Shown here one piece after another: positions 27,854 through 35,026 of a stretch of DNA of 64,000 nucleotides. The stretch spans positions 124,001 to 188,000 of the forward strand of contig NZ_JABZEE010000007.1 in assembly GCF_013387495.1 (NCBI RefSeq), read 5' to 3'. Below the pieces are notes generated by a model. The model was not told the DNA's origin. It saw only the letters and a program-made list of their open reading frames with translations, and ran no database searches. The position numbers and the translations under genes were made by a program. How positions within the stretch are numbered: position 1 is the stretch's first letter; every line of letters starts with the position of its first letter. The DNA is from Streptomyces sp. PKU-EA00015. GTDB taxonomy: Bacteria > Actinomycetota > Actinomycetes > Streptomycetales > Streptomycetaceae.

Positions 27854-27895
27854 GCCAGGCGATCGCGGTGCTTTGGTGAGAGGCGATCGCCTGGC
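27854..27895 (-). promoter_or_regulatory. Stem-loop leader B, upstream of the transfer operon
   Basis: A perfect 13-bp stem (GCCAGGCGATCGC with GCGATCGCCTGGC) encloses a 16-base loop (27867-27882) nearly identical to that of leader A. The flank towards the gene, GGGGCAGG next to TTCGA, is also shared with leader A. No gene lies immediately upstream, so it is unlikely to be only a terminator of a preceding gene. Confidence 0.75.
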
Positions 27896-28213
27896 GTGGA
27901 ACCTGGTGCTTGCTTCCGGCTCCCCTCAGCCCTGCTCGTACGGCACGAGGACCGGACGGGCAGGGGAGGCAACCGGCCGCATCGGACAAGCCGCTGCGGA
28001 GGGGCTGGGATGGCGCTGTTCATCACGCGGAGACCCGCGTGGCCGCCTACTTGGCCGAGGAGAGGCGGCGTTATCCCCATTCAGTTGTCAAGGAACGGAC
28101 GCTTCCTTCGGTCCCCGTCTAGGGCCCTCCGGGCGCTGCCAGTTGGTGCGCGTTGCCCCTGCGGGCAGGGCACCGCTGACTGGTCTTCAGGGCTCCCATA
28201 CGAGCCCTGACCT

Positions 28214-28243
28214 CTCTGCCTCAGAGTGCACTGTGAGGCAGAG
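28214..28243. promoter_or_regulatory. 30-bp palindromic operator upstream of the GntR gene
   Basis: CTCTGCCTCA and TGAGGCAGAG flank an AGTGCACT centre. Only one of 15 symmetric positions mismatches (G28224/G28233). A third half-site, TGAGGCAGAG, recurs at 28310-28319 over the ribosome site of the GntR gene. Likely target of that regulator. Confidence 0.75.
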
Positions 28244-28309
28244 TCGCGCAAGTCTTCTCGCGAAAGTGGTCATCGGGAAGGTGGCTCTACCTATGCCGCT
28301 TGGGCACTA

Positions 28310-28319
28310 TGAGGCAGAG
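28310..28319 (+). promoter_or_regulatory. Third operator half-site over the GntR ribosome site
   Basis: TGAGGCAGAG repeats the right arm of the 28214-28243 palindrome, and the four bases before it (CACT, one base gap) also match. It ends nine bases before the ATG, so binding here would block initiation. Confidence 0.6.
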
Positions 28320-28327
28320 AGGTATCG

Positions 28328-28696
28328 ATGACACATGGGGTGCAGATGATCGAGTGGTCCGGCACGCCGGCCTACCAGCAAGTCGCGGAAGACCTGCGCA
28401 AGAGAATCGCGCGAGACGAGTTCACGCAGTCCGGCAAGCTTCCGTCCCTGTCGGAACTCCAGGGGCACTACGGCGTGACCGTGACTGTCGCCCGTGACGC
28501 GATTCGCCAGCTCAGAACCGACGGCCTTGCCGTGAGTCACCAGGGCAAGGGCGCGTTCCTCACCGTCGACTCGGCGGACCGTGCCCGAGAAGCCGGGCCG
28601 GAGGCCGCCATCGCGGAGCTGCGCGACGAGGTCACCCGTCTTCGGTCGGAAGTCAGTGATCTGCGCGAGCGAGTGGCGGCTCTGGAGACAGAGTGA
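28328..28696 (+). CDS. GntR-family repressor of the element
   Basis: 122 residues: an N-terminal GntR winged helix (AYQQVAEDLRKRIARDEF to GKGAFLTV, about 15-78) and, instead of a large effector domain, a coiled coil (ELRDEVTRLRSEVSDLRERVAALE, about 97-120) for dimerisation. It is divergent from the transfer operon, the place of KorSA-type regulators in pSAM2-like elements, so repression of transfer is inferred. The ATG at 28328 has an AGAGAGG site; an ATG six codons on is possible. Confidence 0.9.
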   Translation: MTHGVQMIEWSGTPAYQQVAEDLRKRIARDEFTQSGKLPSLSELQGHYGVTVTVARDAIRQLRTDGLAVSHQGKGAFLTVDSADRAREAGPEAAIAELRDEVTRLRSEVSDLRERVAALETE

Positions 28697-28892
28697 CGGC
28701 CATCGCGCTACGCCCATCGCTCCCTGACCTGCCAGGCCACGGGGCCGCTGCATCGACCGTCCAGTCATCACCGTGGTCATGATCCATGTCCTTTCGCTCA
28801 CTTCGGATGCAGTGCCTTCACCGGCGTCGATAGGTTGAGCACCGGCCTCTGCATCGTTTGTAGCGCCGCGACTTGACTGGATGACAGATTCA

Positions 28893-28922
28893 CCATGTGG
28901 CCGCCATCAGGCGGCCACATGG
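28893..28922 (+). promoter_or_regulatory. Perfect 13-bp inverted repeat before the XRE/TPR gene
   Basis: CCATGTGGCCGCC and GGCGGCCACATGG separated by ATCA, ending 20 bases before the chosen GTG. A TTGACT at 28873-28878 could be a -35 element whose -10 would fall in the left arm, so the palindrome may be an operator; as RNA it would fold near the ribosome site. Confidence 0.65.
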
Positions 28923-28942
28923 GACTCATCGGGGAGGACGGA

Positions 28943-30358
28943 GTGGGACAGCGGCCGAACGAGCTGACACCGCATGCCAGCCCGCAGCACTACCTCGGTG
29001 CCGAGATGCGGGCTTGGCGCACCCAGCGAGACTTATCCCTGGGCAAACTCGGCTCAGCGATCCTCTTCAACAGCAGCTATATGGCCCGTGTGGAACGGGG
29101 CGATCAAGCGGCTTCCGCTGAGCTCGTCCGCGCCTACGACGACGCCCTGGGCGCCGGCGGCTCCTTGGTGAGGCTGCATGAGTCGATCATCCAAGGCGCC
29201 AATCTTGAGGCCCTTCGGGCGCTCCATGTGTCCAAACCGGCGAACCATGTGTCCAAACGGCTGGGTGGCGTGGCGGAGGACGCGAGCACCCAGGCACCGT
29301 CTGAGGAGGGACTGTCCGTCCCTGTGAGAACCGAAGACGGAGGGATCATTTTCGTGTCGCTCTCCCGTAGAGCCCTGATCAGCGCGCTGGGCGCGGGTGC
29401 AGCACTCGCTGCCTCCAGCGAGCTCCCCGCTGCGGCGCAGCCCCGGCGCTCCAGCCTCAGCGCTTCCGGCGCGAACCCCATTGAACTGCTCCAAGCCACA
29501 CGCCGGGTCCTGATCGACAACGACAACCGGTTCGGGCCGGGCATGGTCATTCCGATCGCCCAGCAGCAGATATCTGCCATCAAGGAGCTGCGTACAGATC
29601 GCCGGGGCGCCGACCGGCGCCAGCTCCTTCAGCTCCAGACTCAGTACTCGGAGCTGCTCGGCTGGTTCTTCCAGGACGCCGGCGACTTCCGCGCGGCGCA
29701 GCACTGGATGCGTGAAGCTCTGGAGACCTCCCACATGTCGGGCGACCCGGAGCTGACCACGTACATCCTCGCCCGGCGCAGTCAGTTGGCCGGCGACATG
29801 CGGGACCCGATAGAGGCCGTTGACGTGGCGGAGGCCGCCGAGGACATGGCGGATCCCGGCAGCCGACTGGCGGCTGTGGCGGCTACGTACGGAGCCCATG
29901 GTCACGCCTTGCGCAGCGACTCGATATCGACCCAGCGGGCCTACGAGCATGCCCTCGCCCTCCACGCCACGATGGATCCGGACCCGGCTTCGCCCTGGGG
30001 CGTATGGCTCGATGCCGCCTATATCGAGGTGCAGCGTGCCCACAGCCTGGCTGCGCTGGGAGATCACCTTGGAGCAGCAGCAGGCTTCCGCGACGCCATA
30101 AGCCGCTTGCCCGCCGGATACCACCGGGACAGGGGCGTCTACCTTGCCCGAGAGGCGGTCGCCCTCGCAGGTGCGGGAGAAGCCGAGCAAGCAGCGGCGA
30201 TTGGGCTTCAAGCTCTGAGCATCGGAGTCGAGACGGGCTCCGCCCGCATCAATCGCGAGCTGGCCCAGCTTGACGAGGCGATGGAGCAGTGGCGCACTGC
30301 ACCGGGCGTGGCCGACTTCAGAGAGGCCATGAGCGAGGCTGTACTCAAGCAAGCATGA
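28943..30358 (+). CDS. XRE-family regulator with TPR-like C-terminal domain
   Basis: 471 residues from a GTG with GGGAGG six bases upstream; an ATG at 28919 inside the palindrome is a weaker choice. Residues about 17-75 are an XRE helix-turn-helix (AEMRAWRTQRDLSLGKLGSA to YMARVERGD). At 141-158 lies SRRALISALGAGAALAAS, which looks like a twin-arginine or membrane segment in mid-protein. The remaining 280 residues are helical repeats of TPR type. Such regulators in Streptomyces often control the adjacent operon. Its stop overlaps an ATG in the frame of the reductase gene. Confidence 0.88.
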   Translation: MGQRPNELTPHASPQHYLGAEMRAWRTQRDLSLGKLGSAILFNSSYMARVERGDQAASAELVRAYDDALGAGGSLVRLHESIIQGANLEALRALHVSKPANHVSKRLGGVAEDASTQAPSEEGLSVPVRTEDGGIIFVSLSRRALISALGAGAALAASSELPAAAQPRRSSLSASGANPIELLQATRRVLIDNDNRFGPGMVIPIAQQQISAIKELRTDRRGADRRQLLQLQTQYSELLGWFFQDAGDFRAAQHWMREALETSHMSGDPELTTYILARRSQLAGDMRDPIEAVDVAEAAEDMADPGSRLAAVAATYGAHGHALRSDSISTQRAYEHALALHATMDPDPASPWGVWLDAAYIEVQRAHSLAALGDHLGAAAGFRDAISRLPAGYHRDRGVYLAREAVALAGAGEAEQAAAIGLQALSIGVETGSARINRELAQLDEAMEQWRTAPGVADFREAMSEAVLKQA

Positions 30359-30396
30359 CCGTCTCAACCGACGTGATTCAACGAAGGAGAACCCTG

Positions 30397-31080
30397 GTGC
30401 CCCGTCCGTACGTGCTGCTCAGCGTGGCGACTTCCGTCGACGGCCACATCGACGACAGCAGTGCCGAACGGCTCCTGCTCAGCAACAGTGAGGACTTCGA
30501 CCGGGTCGACCAGGTGAGGGCGGAGTCCGATGCCATCCTCATCGGCGCCGGCACCATGCGCGCCGACAACCCGCGGCTACTGGTCAACAGCGAGGAGCGC
30601 CGTGCTCTCCGGGAGGCGGCTGGGAAGCCTGCCTATCCGCTGAAGGTCACCATCTCCGCGAGCGGTGACCTGGACCCGAGTCTGAAGTTCTGGCACCACG
30701 GCGGCGAAAAGATCGCCTATACGACCGATGCCGGGATCGACAAGCTCAGGGAGCGGCTGACTGGCCTGGCGGACGTCGTATCGACCGGGCCCGACATCGA
30801 CTTCGGGGCGTTGCTCGATGACCTCGGGAACCGCGGTATCGAACGGCTCATGGTCGAGGGCGGCGGGCAGATCCACACGGCCTTTCTGTCACAAGGGCTC
30901 GCGGACGAAATCCACCTCGCGATCGCGCCCCTTGTCGTGGGCGACGCAGCCGCACCGCGGTTCCTCAACCCGGCCCAGTACCCCGGCGGCTCGACGCGAC
31001 GCATGCACCTCGCCGAAGCGCGGACGATCGGTGACGTCGTCCTTCTTCGCTACCTGCCCAAGCAGGAGAGCGCGGCGTGA
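30397..31080 (+). CDS. RibD C-terminal-type (dihydrofolate reductase fold) reductase
   Basis: NAD(P)H-dependent pyrimidine-reductase-like protein of 227 residues, matching the reductase half of RibD: RPYVLLSVATSVDGHIDD at the start, ESDAILIGAGTMRADNPRL, then MVEGGGQIHTAFL and ADEIHLAIAPLVVGD. The GTG at 30397 is preferred for its AAGGAGA site; the frame also opens at an ATG (30355) overlapping the regulator stop. It is coupled by GTGA to a separate deaminase gene, in the reverse order of fused RibD. The substrate may be a riboflavin precursor or another nucleotide. Confidence 0.88.
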   Translation: MPRPYVLLSVATSVDGHIDDSSAERLLLSNSEDFDRVDQVRAESDAILIGAGTMRADNPRLLVNSEERRALREAAGKPAYPLKVTISASGDLDPSLKFWHHGGEKIAYTTDAGIDKLRERLTGLADVVSTGPDIDFGALLDDLGNRGIERLMVEGGGQIHTAFLSQGLADEIHLAIAPLVVGDAAAPRFLNPAQYPGGSTRRMHLAEARTIGDVVLLRYLPKQESAA

Positions 31081-31571
31081 CCCCCGAGGACGATCGCGCT
31101 TGGATGGCGACGGCCATTGAGCTGTCCAGACAGTGCCCGCCCGCTGAAGGAGCATTCTCGGTCGGAGCTGTCATCGTGGGCTTCGATGGCGAGGAGATCT
31201 CACGCGGGTACTCCCGCGAGACAGACCCGCACGTGCATGCCGAGGAAGCGGCCCTGGCGAAGGTGCCCGAAGGTGACGCGAGGCTCCGCGATGCCACGCT
31301 GTACAGCACGTTGGAGCCGTGCACAGAGCGGAAGTCGCGTCCGTTGAGCTGTACCCAGCTGGTGCTGCGCTCCGGCGTTCCGCGGGTCGTCATCGCCTGG
31401 CGGGAACCGGACTTCTTCGTGAGCAACTGCATCGGGGTGGAGAGCCTGAGAGAGGCCGGTGTGACGGTGGTCGAGCTTCCGGAGATGGCGGCAGAAGCGC
31501 GAGCCGTGAACACTCACCTGGCCATCGACACAGGCGGGCCGCAGTCCGCTCCGCCGAGCGAGCCCACGTGA
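31077..31571 (+). CDS. RibD N-terminal-type deaminase
   Basis: Zinc-dependent cytidine-deaminase-fold protein of 164 residues. The catalytic HAEEAAL (zinc His and proton-shuttle Glu) and LEPCTERKSRPLSC (two zinc cysteines) fit the RibD deaminase half. The C-terminus VVIAWREPDFFVSNCIGVESLREAGVTVVEL also follows RibD. The GTG start overlaps the reductase stop. With the reductase it reconstitutes a split RibD-like pair on the mobile element. Confidence 0.9.
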   Translation: MTPEDDRAWMATAIELSRQCPPAEGAFSVGAVIVGFDGEEISRGYSRETDPHVHAEEAALAKVPEGDARLRDATLYSTLEPCTERKSRPLSCTQLVLRSGVPRVVIAWREPDFFVSNCIGVESLREAGVTVVELPEMAAEARAVNTHLAIDTGGPQSAPPSEPT

Positions 31572-31615
31572 CAACTGCCTCCTCGTGGCGGAGCTTCAGC
31601 GGGCAGAATGTTCGG

Positions 31616-32086
31616 ATGAGCGAATGGGGGGTCGCGCTGATTGCTGCCGGATCAGCGGTGGCAGGCAGCCTCGCCACGGGGTGGTACACGCGCAACGCCG
31701 GTCTCCGTCAGGCAGAGGCCGCTAAGCACGCCGGCAACCGCCAGGCAGACGCGCTCCTGGACACGGTGCGCGTGAACTTGGAGGAGCAACGCCGCTCCAG
31801 GATCGAGGATCGCCGACGGCAAGCGTACGTAGCGTTCCTGGACGCCGCCCAGAGGGTGGTGCTGATGGACCGGGACACCCCGGTCGGCCTCGCCGATCTG
31901 ACGTCTGCCGCTGCGATGGTCACCCTGGAAGGGCCCACGGCCGTCGAGTCGGCCGCCAACGACGTGCTGATCGCCGTGAACGCCTACCGCAGCCAGGACG
32001 AGGGCTCGCGCAATGTGGATGCGTTCCTTACCGCTCGGCAGTCGTATCTGCGAGCGGTTCGAGCAGCCTTGGACGGGTTGGTGTAG
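31616..32086 (+). CDS. Hypothetical membrane-anchored coiled-coil protein
   Basis: 156 residues. A single N-terminal helix (WGVALIAAGSAVAGSLATGW, about 4-23) is followed by a long charged helical region (RQAEAAKHAGNRQADALLDT to EEQRRSRIEDRRRQAYVAF). No domain recognised. Fourth gene of the XRE-reductase-deaminase operon. An in-frame GTG at 31568 overlapping the deaminase stop would add 16 residues; the ATG gives a more natural N-terminus for a membrane anchor. Confidence 0.7.
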   Translation: MSEWGVALIAAGSAVAGSLATGWYTRNAGLRQAEAAKHAGNRQADALLDTVRVNLEEQRRSRIEDRRRQAYVAFLDAAQRVVLMDRDTPVGLADLTSAAAMVTLEGPTAVESAANDVLIAVNAYRSQDEGSRNVDAFLTARQSYLRAVRAALDGLV

Positions 32087-32107
32087 CGGAGCGATAGCGG
32101 CAGACCG

Positions 32108-32126
32108 GTGTCCGGGCTGTCCGGTC
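32108..32126. repeat. 19-bp direct repeat, copy 1, two TGTCCGG octamers
   Basis: GTGTCCGGGCTGTCCGGTC here is identical to 34713-34731. The two copies bracket the pentapeptide-repeat gene and the small gene at 34458. Confidence 0.8.
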
Positions 32127-32268
32127 GCCTGACGGCACCTCCTGGTCGTGGAGCAGGACCTGTCCGCCCGTCAGGAACATTGCCTGGCAGTCCATTTGTA
32201 GGTCAGCACAGCAGGGCTCCAGAGGTCGACTTGTCGGTCCGGAGGCCGTCGGCCAATGGGTGCTTAAC

Positions 32269-34023
32269 CTAACGCTTGACTCTGTTCCTCACGGCCAAGA
32301 TTGAAAGGGCGAGGGCAACAGGTCCGACTACCTTCAAGAAGAGACGCAGTGCAGCCCCGACGGTGTTGAACTGTGTCGAGCCCAAACCGTCATTACGGAT
32401 AGACACCATGCTTTCGAGGTAGTACATAAGAGTCGACGTGAAACTGGGGGCATGGCCGGTGAATCCGAAATTGACTGTAGCCCAAGATGTACTAAGGATC
32501 GCGGCGGACAGGATGACTATGGCTCGGCTGGCTCGCAAGCCATATCCAGATGTCACCCAATAGAGCCAAATGATTAGACGCTCGGCTCTAGGTGTGTTTT
32601 GTGAATGTCTGCGCATCTCCATTTCTCCGTAATAGAAGTCCGCAGCCCCGGGATCGTTTCGGGATTCCTCCTGGGCTTTTCTCAGGGAACGGTAGACTTG
32701 CGCTATCGAATCGGCGCTCGCAAGGTGAACGGAAGTTCGCCTCCTGTCGTTACTCCATGGCCTACGCCATCCGTTCTGCCGTCTCCACTGCCTCTCTTCA
32801 TTTATGACCTTACGGTCGATCCAGTGACTAAAGTACGGAAACTTCGAAGATCTCCGCCAGCCGTGAGGTGATCTGCCGAAGCGAGCGTCTCCGTCAATTC
32901 TCAGTTTATCCAGGTTGTGGCTTTCGGAGAATTGGCATTTCGTCAATGCGACGTTGGACAATGCAAGGTTAGCTAGGTCTGCTCGTCGAAGTGAAACGAT
33001 TGAGGGCGTGTCCACTCCAGTCGAATCGGCTACGGCAGACTCGTCTAGCCTCACCCTTCCATCAGGGGCCGAGAATTCGAAGGGCGGAACCCCTGTAATA
33101 ACGCTAGCTTCCTCGAAGGTGCTCCCCTCCAGCGTTATCGCTGCGTAGCGTACGTTGAGTGCTAGAGATTTTTCGAAACGCGCCTGGCTTAGGTCGATAC
33201 GTGGAGTAGCTACGGAGATCCTAGCACCGTTAGCCCAGTTGGAGTTCGTCGCGATTACCTCGTTTCTGCAGGCAGCTGGGCCAATTTCAACAGTCGAAGA
33301 GAAGCGCGTCTCGGCGATGTCCAAGGTCTCGTGAATGGAAACTCCCGTGAATTGAAACCTTCCTGACATTTCACTCCAACGGAAGGTCAGGCCACTCCCG
33401 AAGGTGACGTTTGTGAACGTGGCGGCGGCAAATATGCAGTTCCGAAAGGAAACTCTTCCCTCGAATGTGGTGTCGGAGAATCTCGTGCCGCCCGCGAATC
33501 TGCAATCGGAGAACTTGGCGCGCCCACGGAGCCTTGCCCCTGCGAAGAACACCTCTTCTTCGAATCCCGTACCCCAAAAGGAGGAGCCATCATCAAAATT
33601 AGTGCGAGTGAATTTCACCGTTCTATTGAAGTTGCAACGTATGAAATTAGCACGGCCTGAGAACCTGCAGCCATCGAAGGAGACCGAGTGCTTGAATGTT
33701 GCGCGCGTGAAGGTTCCTCGCTCTGTAAAGAGCGCCTGCCTGAAATTCACCGCGCCATGAAACGTGGAATTCTGAAAAGATGCTGTTCCGAGAATGGGTC
33801 GACCGCCTGGGTCGCGAAGCGCTTCCAGTACTTGGGAGAATCTTTGAGCATGTATTTGGGTATTGCGAAAAGCGATTGAGTCCCCGTGCTGTAGAGATTC
33901 GAGGAAAGTCGCAAATTGATCTTCACTCGCGTGCTCTAGGCATTCGCCCCCTGCGGTCAGGGAAGTTCCAATGCAGTTGTCTATAGGACAACTGGATCGG
34001 GGTCGTGAACTCGGTTCCGTCAT
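32269..34023 (-). CDS. Pentapeptide-repeat-like membrane protein, AT-rich cargo
   Basis: 584 residues. After a short N-terminal part with two Cys, residues about 65-390 show repeated A-x-F/C-x-x pentapeptide-like units (SFDGCRFSGRANFIRCNFNR, KFSDCRFAGGTRFSDTTFEG), which should form a quadrilateral beta helix. The C-terminus carries two or three hydrophobic helices (about 485-505, and the last 30 residues ending in VALALSILAVRNRVKR). The ATG at 34023 has a GGGGGGAG ribosome site. The gene is clearly more AT-rich than its neighbours, a sign of recent transfer. Function unknown; a membrane effector is one possibility. Confidence 0.85.
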   Translation of the reverse strand: MTEPSSRPRSSCPIDNCIGTSLTAGGECLEHASEDQFATFLESLQHGDSIAFRNTQIHAQRFSQVLEALRDPGGRPILGTASFQNSTFHGAVNFRQALFTERGTFTRATFKHSVSFDGCRFSGRANFIRCNFNRTVKFTRTNFDDGSSFWGTGFEEEVFFAGARLRGRAKFSDCRFAGGTRFSDTTFEGRVSFRNCIFAAATFTNVTFGSGLTFRWSEMSGRFQFTGVSIHETLDIAETRFSSTVEIGPAACRNEVIATNSNWANGARISVATPRIDLSQARFEKSLALNVRYAAITLEGSTFEEASVITGVPPFEFSAPDGRVRLDESAVADSTGVDTPSIVSLRRADLANLALSNVALTKCQFSESHNLDKLRIDGDARFGRSPHGWRRSSKFPYFSHWIDRKVINEERQWRRQNGWRRPWSNDRRRTSVHLASADSIAQVYRSLRKAQEESRNDPGAADFYYGEMEMRRHSQNTPRAERLIIWLYWVTSGYGLRASRAIVILSAAILSTSWATVNFGFTGHAPSFTSTLMYYLESMVSIRNDGLGSTQFNTVGAALRLFLKVVGPVALALSILAVRNRVKR

Positions 34024-34457
34024 GGCTCCCCCCTTATGGATCAAGATGGGGCTACTGATTGATCCGCAGCCCCGAACCACTCTAGGACGGCGCAACGGGT
34101 TTGGTCGGTGTCCTGCCCGACCCGGGGACGAGCAGATCAGGGGGCCGGATGCTGGCCCGCGGAATCGGGGAGCCCTTTGCCTGCCCGCTGTTGTGCCCGA
34201 CTGACCCCTGCTCTTACTCAGCGCCGAGTCCCTGATCAGGGAGGTGGCTAAAGCCGTGGAGCCGACCGCCCGAACCACAGAGGGGTTCAACCCCGCATCA
34301 GCCCTTCGCCTTGGCGTGCGGCCAGCGGCCGGGCCAGAGCGAGGCGAAGATTCGACCGAGCTTGGGATACAGCGCCTTGACGCGCTACGGGCTCAAGCTG
34401 AGGGGTGGTTCAGGCCTCCAGTGTGCTCTGAAGCGGAAACAGTCGCAGGGTGGAGAC
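34024..34457. other. Non-coding spacer upstream of the pentapeptide gene
   Basis: No credible gene was found in these 434 bases. They should contain the leftward promoter of the pentapeptide-repeat gene. A weak GGGGCT/AGCCCC hairpin lies near 34045-34070. Nothing else stands out. Confidence 0.4.
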
Positions 34458-34670
34458 ATGCCTGAGCCGCTACGTGTGATCGTCTATCCACCGTCGCCGA
34501 CGGGCGGCCGGCGGGTACGCGTGGACGGCGAGATCCGTTTCTGCGGCGGGCGGGCGGGCCTCGCCGACGCTGACGAGCTGGTACATCAGCGATTCGCGGC
34601 TGACCGCGTTGCACCGGCTCTCGGGCAGCTCTCGGCGAAGTGTGTCCGGACTGTCCGGCTGTCCGGTTAA
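34458..34670 (+). CDS. Small hypothetical protein, possibly a decayed family member
   Basis: 70 residues. The start MPEPLRVIVYPPSPTGGRRV followed by RVDGE resembles small conserved Streptomyces proteins as I recall them. After residue 26 the sequence no longer follows that pattern, so the gene may be truncated or frameshifted. The end runs into the TGTCCGG repeat cluster. A GGAGA lies close upstream of the ATG. Confidence 0.4.
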   Translation: MPEPLRVIVYPPSPTGGRRVRVDGEIRFCGGRAGLADADELVHQRFAADRVAPALGQLSAKCVRTVRLSG

Positions 34671-34731
34671 GGCGCTGACCAGCGGATATGGACCGGACAG
34701 CTCTGAGGGCAGGTGTCCGGGCTGTCCGGTC
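34642..34731. repeat. TGTCCGG octamer cluster near attR
   Basis: Six copies of (C/G)TGTCCGG in both orientations start at 34642, 34651, 34659, 34693, 34713 and 34722. The last two form the second copy of the 19-bp repeat also found at 32108. The cluster lies about 200 bases inside attR, mirroring the cluster near xis at the other side. Confidence 0.75.
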
Positions 34732-34928
34732 AAAGACGGCTGCAACACCAGTAGCGATGTTGCAGCCAGTCGACGCAGCCGACCTCGTGGTCGTGTCGCC
34801 GGAGGCGACTCCCCTAATGCCTCTCTGAGCCCGCCGTGGACGAGACGTGGACGGTAGGTCCGCGCATCGCGTGCGCTGCCCGTTCCGCCCCAGGTCAGGA
34901 GGGGTACAAGCGCGTGAACAACAGACGT

Positions 34929-35026
34929 CTGTAAATCCGTCGGCTTAGCCTACCCAGGTTCGAATCCTGGCGCCGCCACGCGAGAGAGATGGTCCCTGAT
35001 CTGCGGAAACGCGGATCAGGGGCCAT
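34929..35026 (+). repeat. attR: 98-bp attachment repeat, right copy
   Basis: Same as attL except T34993. It carries only the 3' part of tRNA-Tyr and its terminator; the 5' half of the tRNA is missing here, so it is not a functional tRNA gene. Confidence 0.95.

Larger units (their letters stand above)
27896..28327. other. Divergent control region of transfer operon and repressor
   Basis: No gene is seen. It must hold the promoters of the leftward transfer operon and of the rightward GntR gene. A perfect TTGACA on the minus strand at 28086-28091 has no convincing -10 partner. The palindrome at 28214-28243 and half-site at 28310-28319 are listed separately. Confidence 0.6.
15029..35026. mobile_element. 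SLP1/pSAM2-like integrative conjugative element (AICE) in tRNA-Tyr
   Basis: The two att copies are offset by exactly 19,900 bases, so this is the size of the excised circle. Between them lie all AICE modules: tyrosine integrase and Xis next to attL, a primase-polymerase plus helicase-type Rep for replication, Spd membrane proteins and FtsK-like TraB for double-stranded DNA transfer, a GntR repressor, and cargo at both ends. All core genes look intact with coupled starts, so the element may be active. Integration into tRNA-Tyr and this gene order resemble SLP1 of S. coelicolor (known biology); identity with any named element is not claimed. Confidence 0.95.

Noticed and set aside
28086..28091. 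TTGACA as -35 of the transfer operon
   Set aside because: The hexamer is perfect on the minus strand, but no -10-like sequence lies at 16-19 bases, so no promoter is called.
34929..34978. Apparent second tRNA-Tyr
   Set aside because: Only the 3' half is present. The 5' acceptor strand and D arm are missing, so it is attR, not a tRNA gene.
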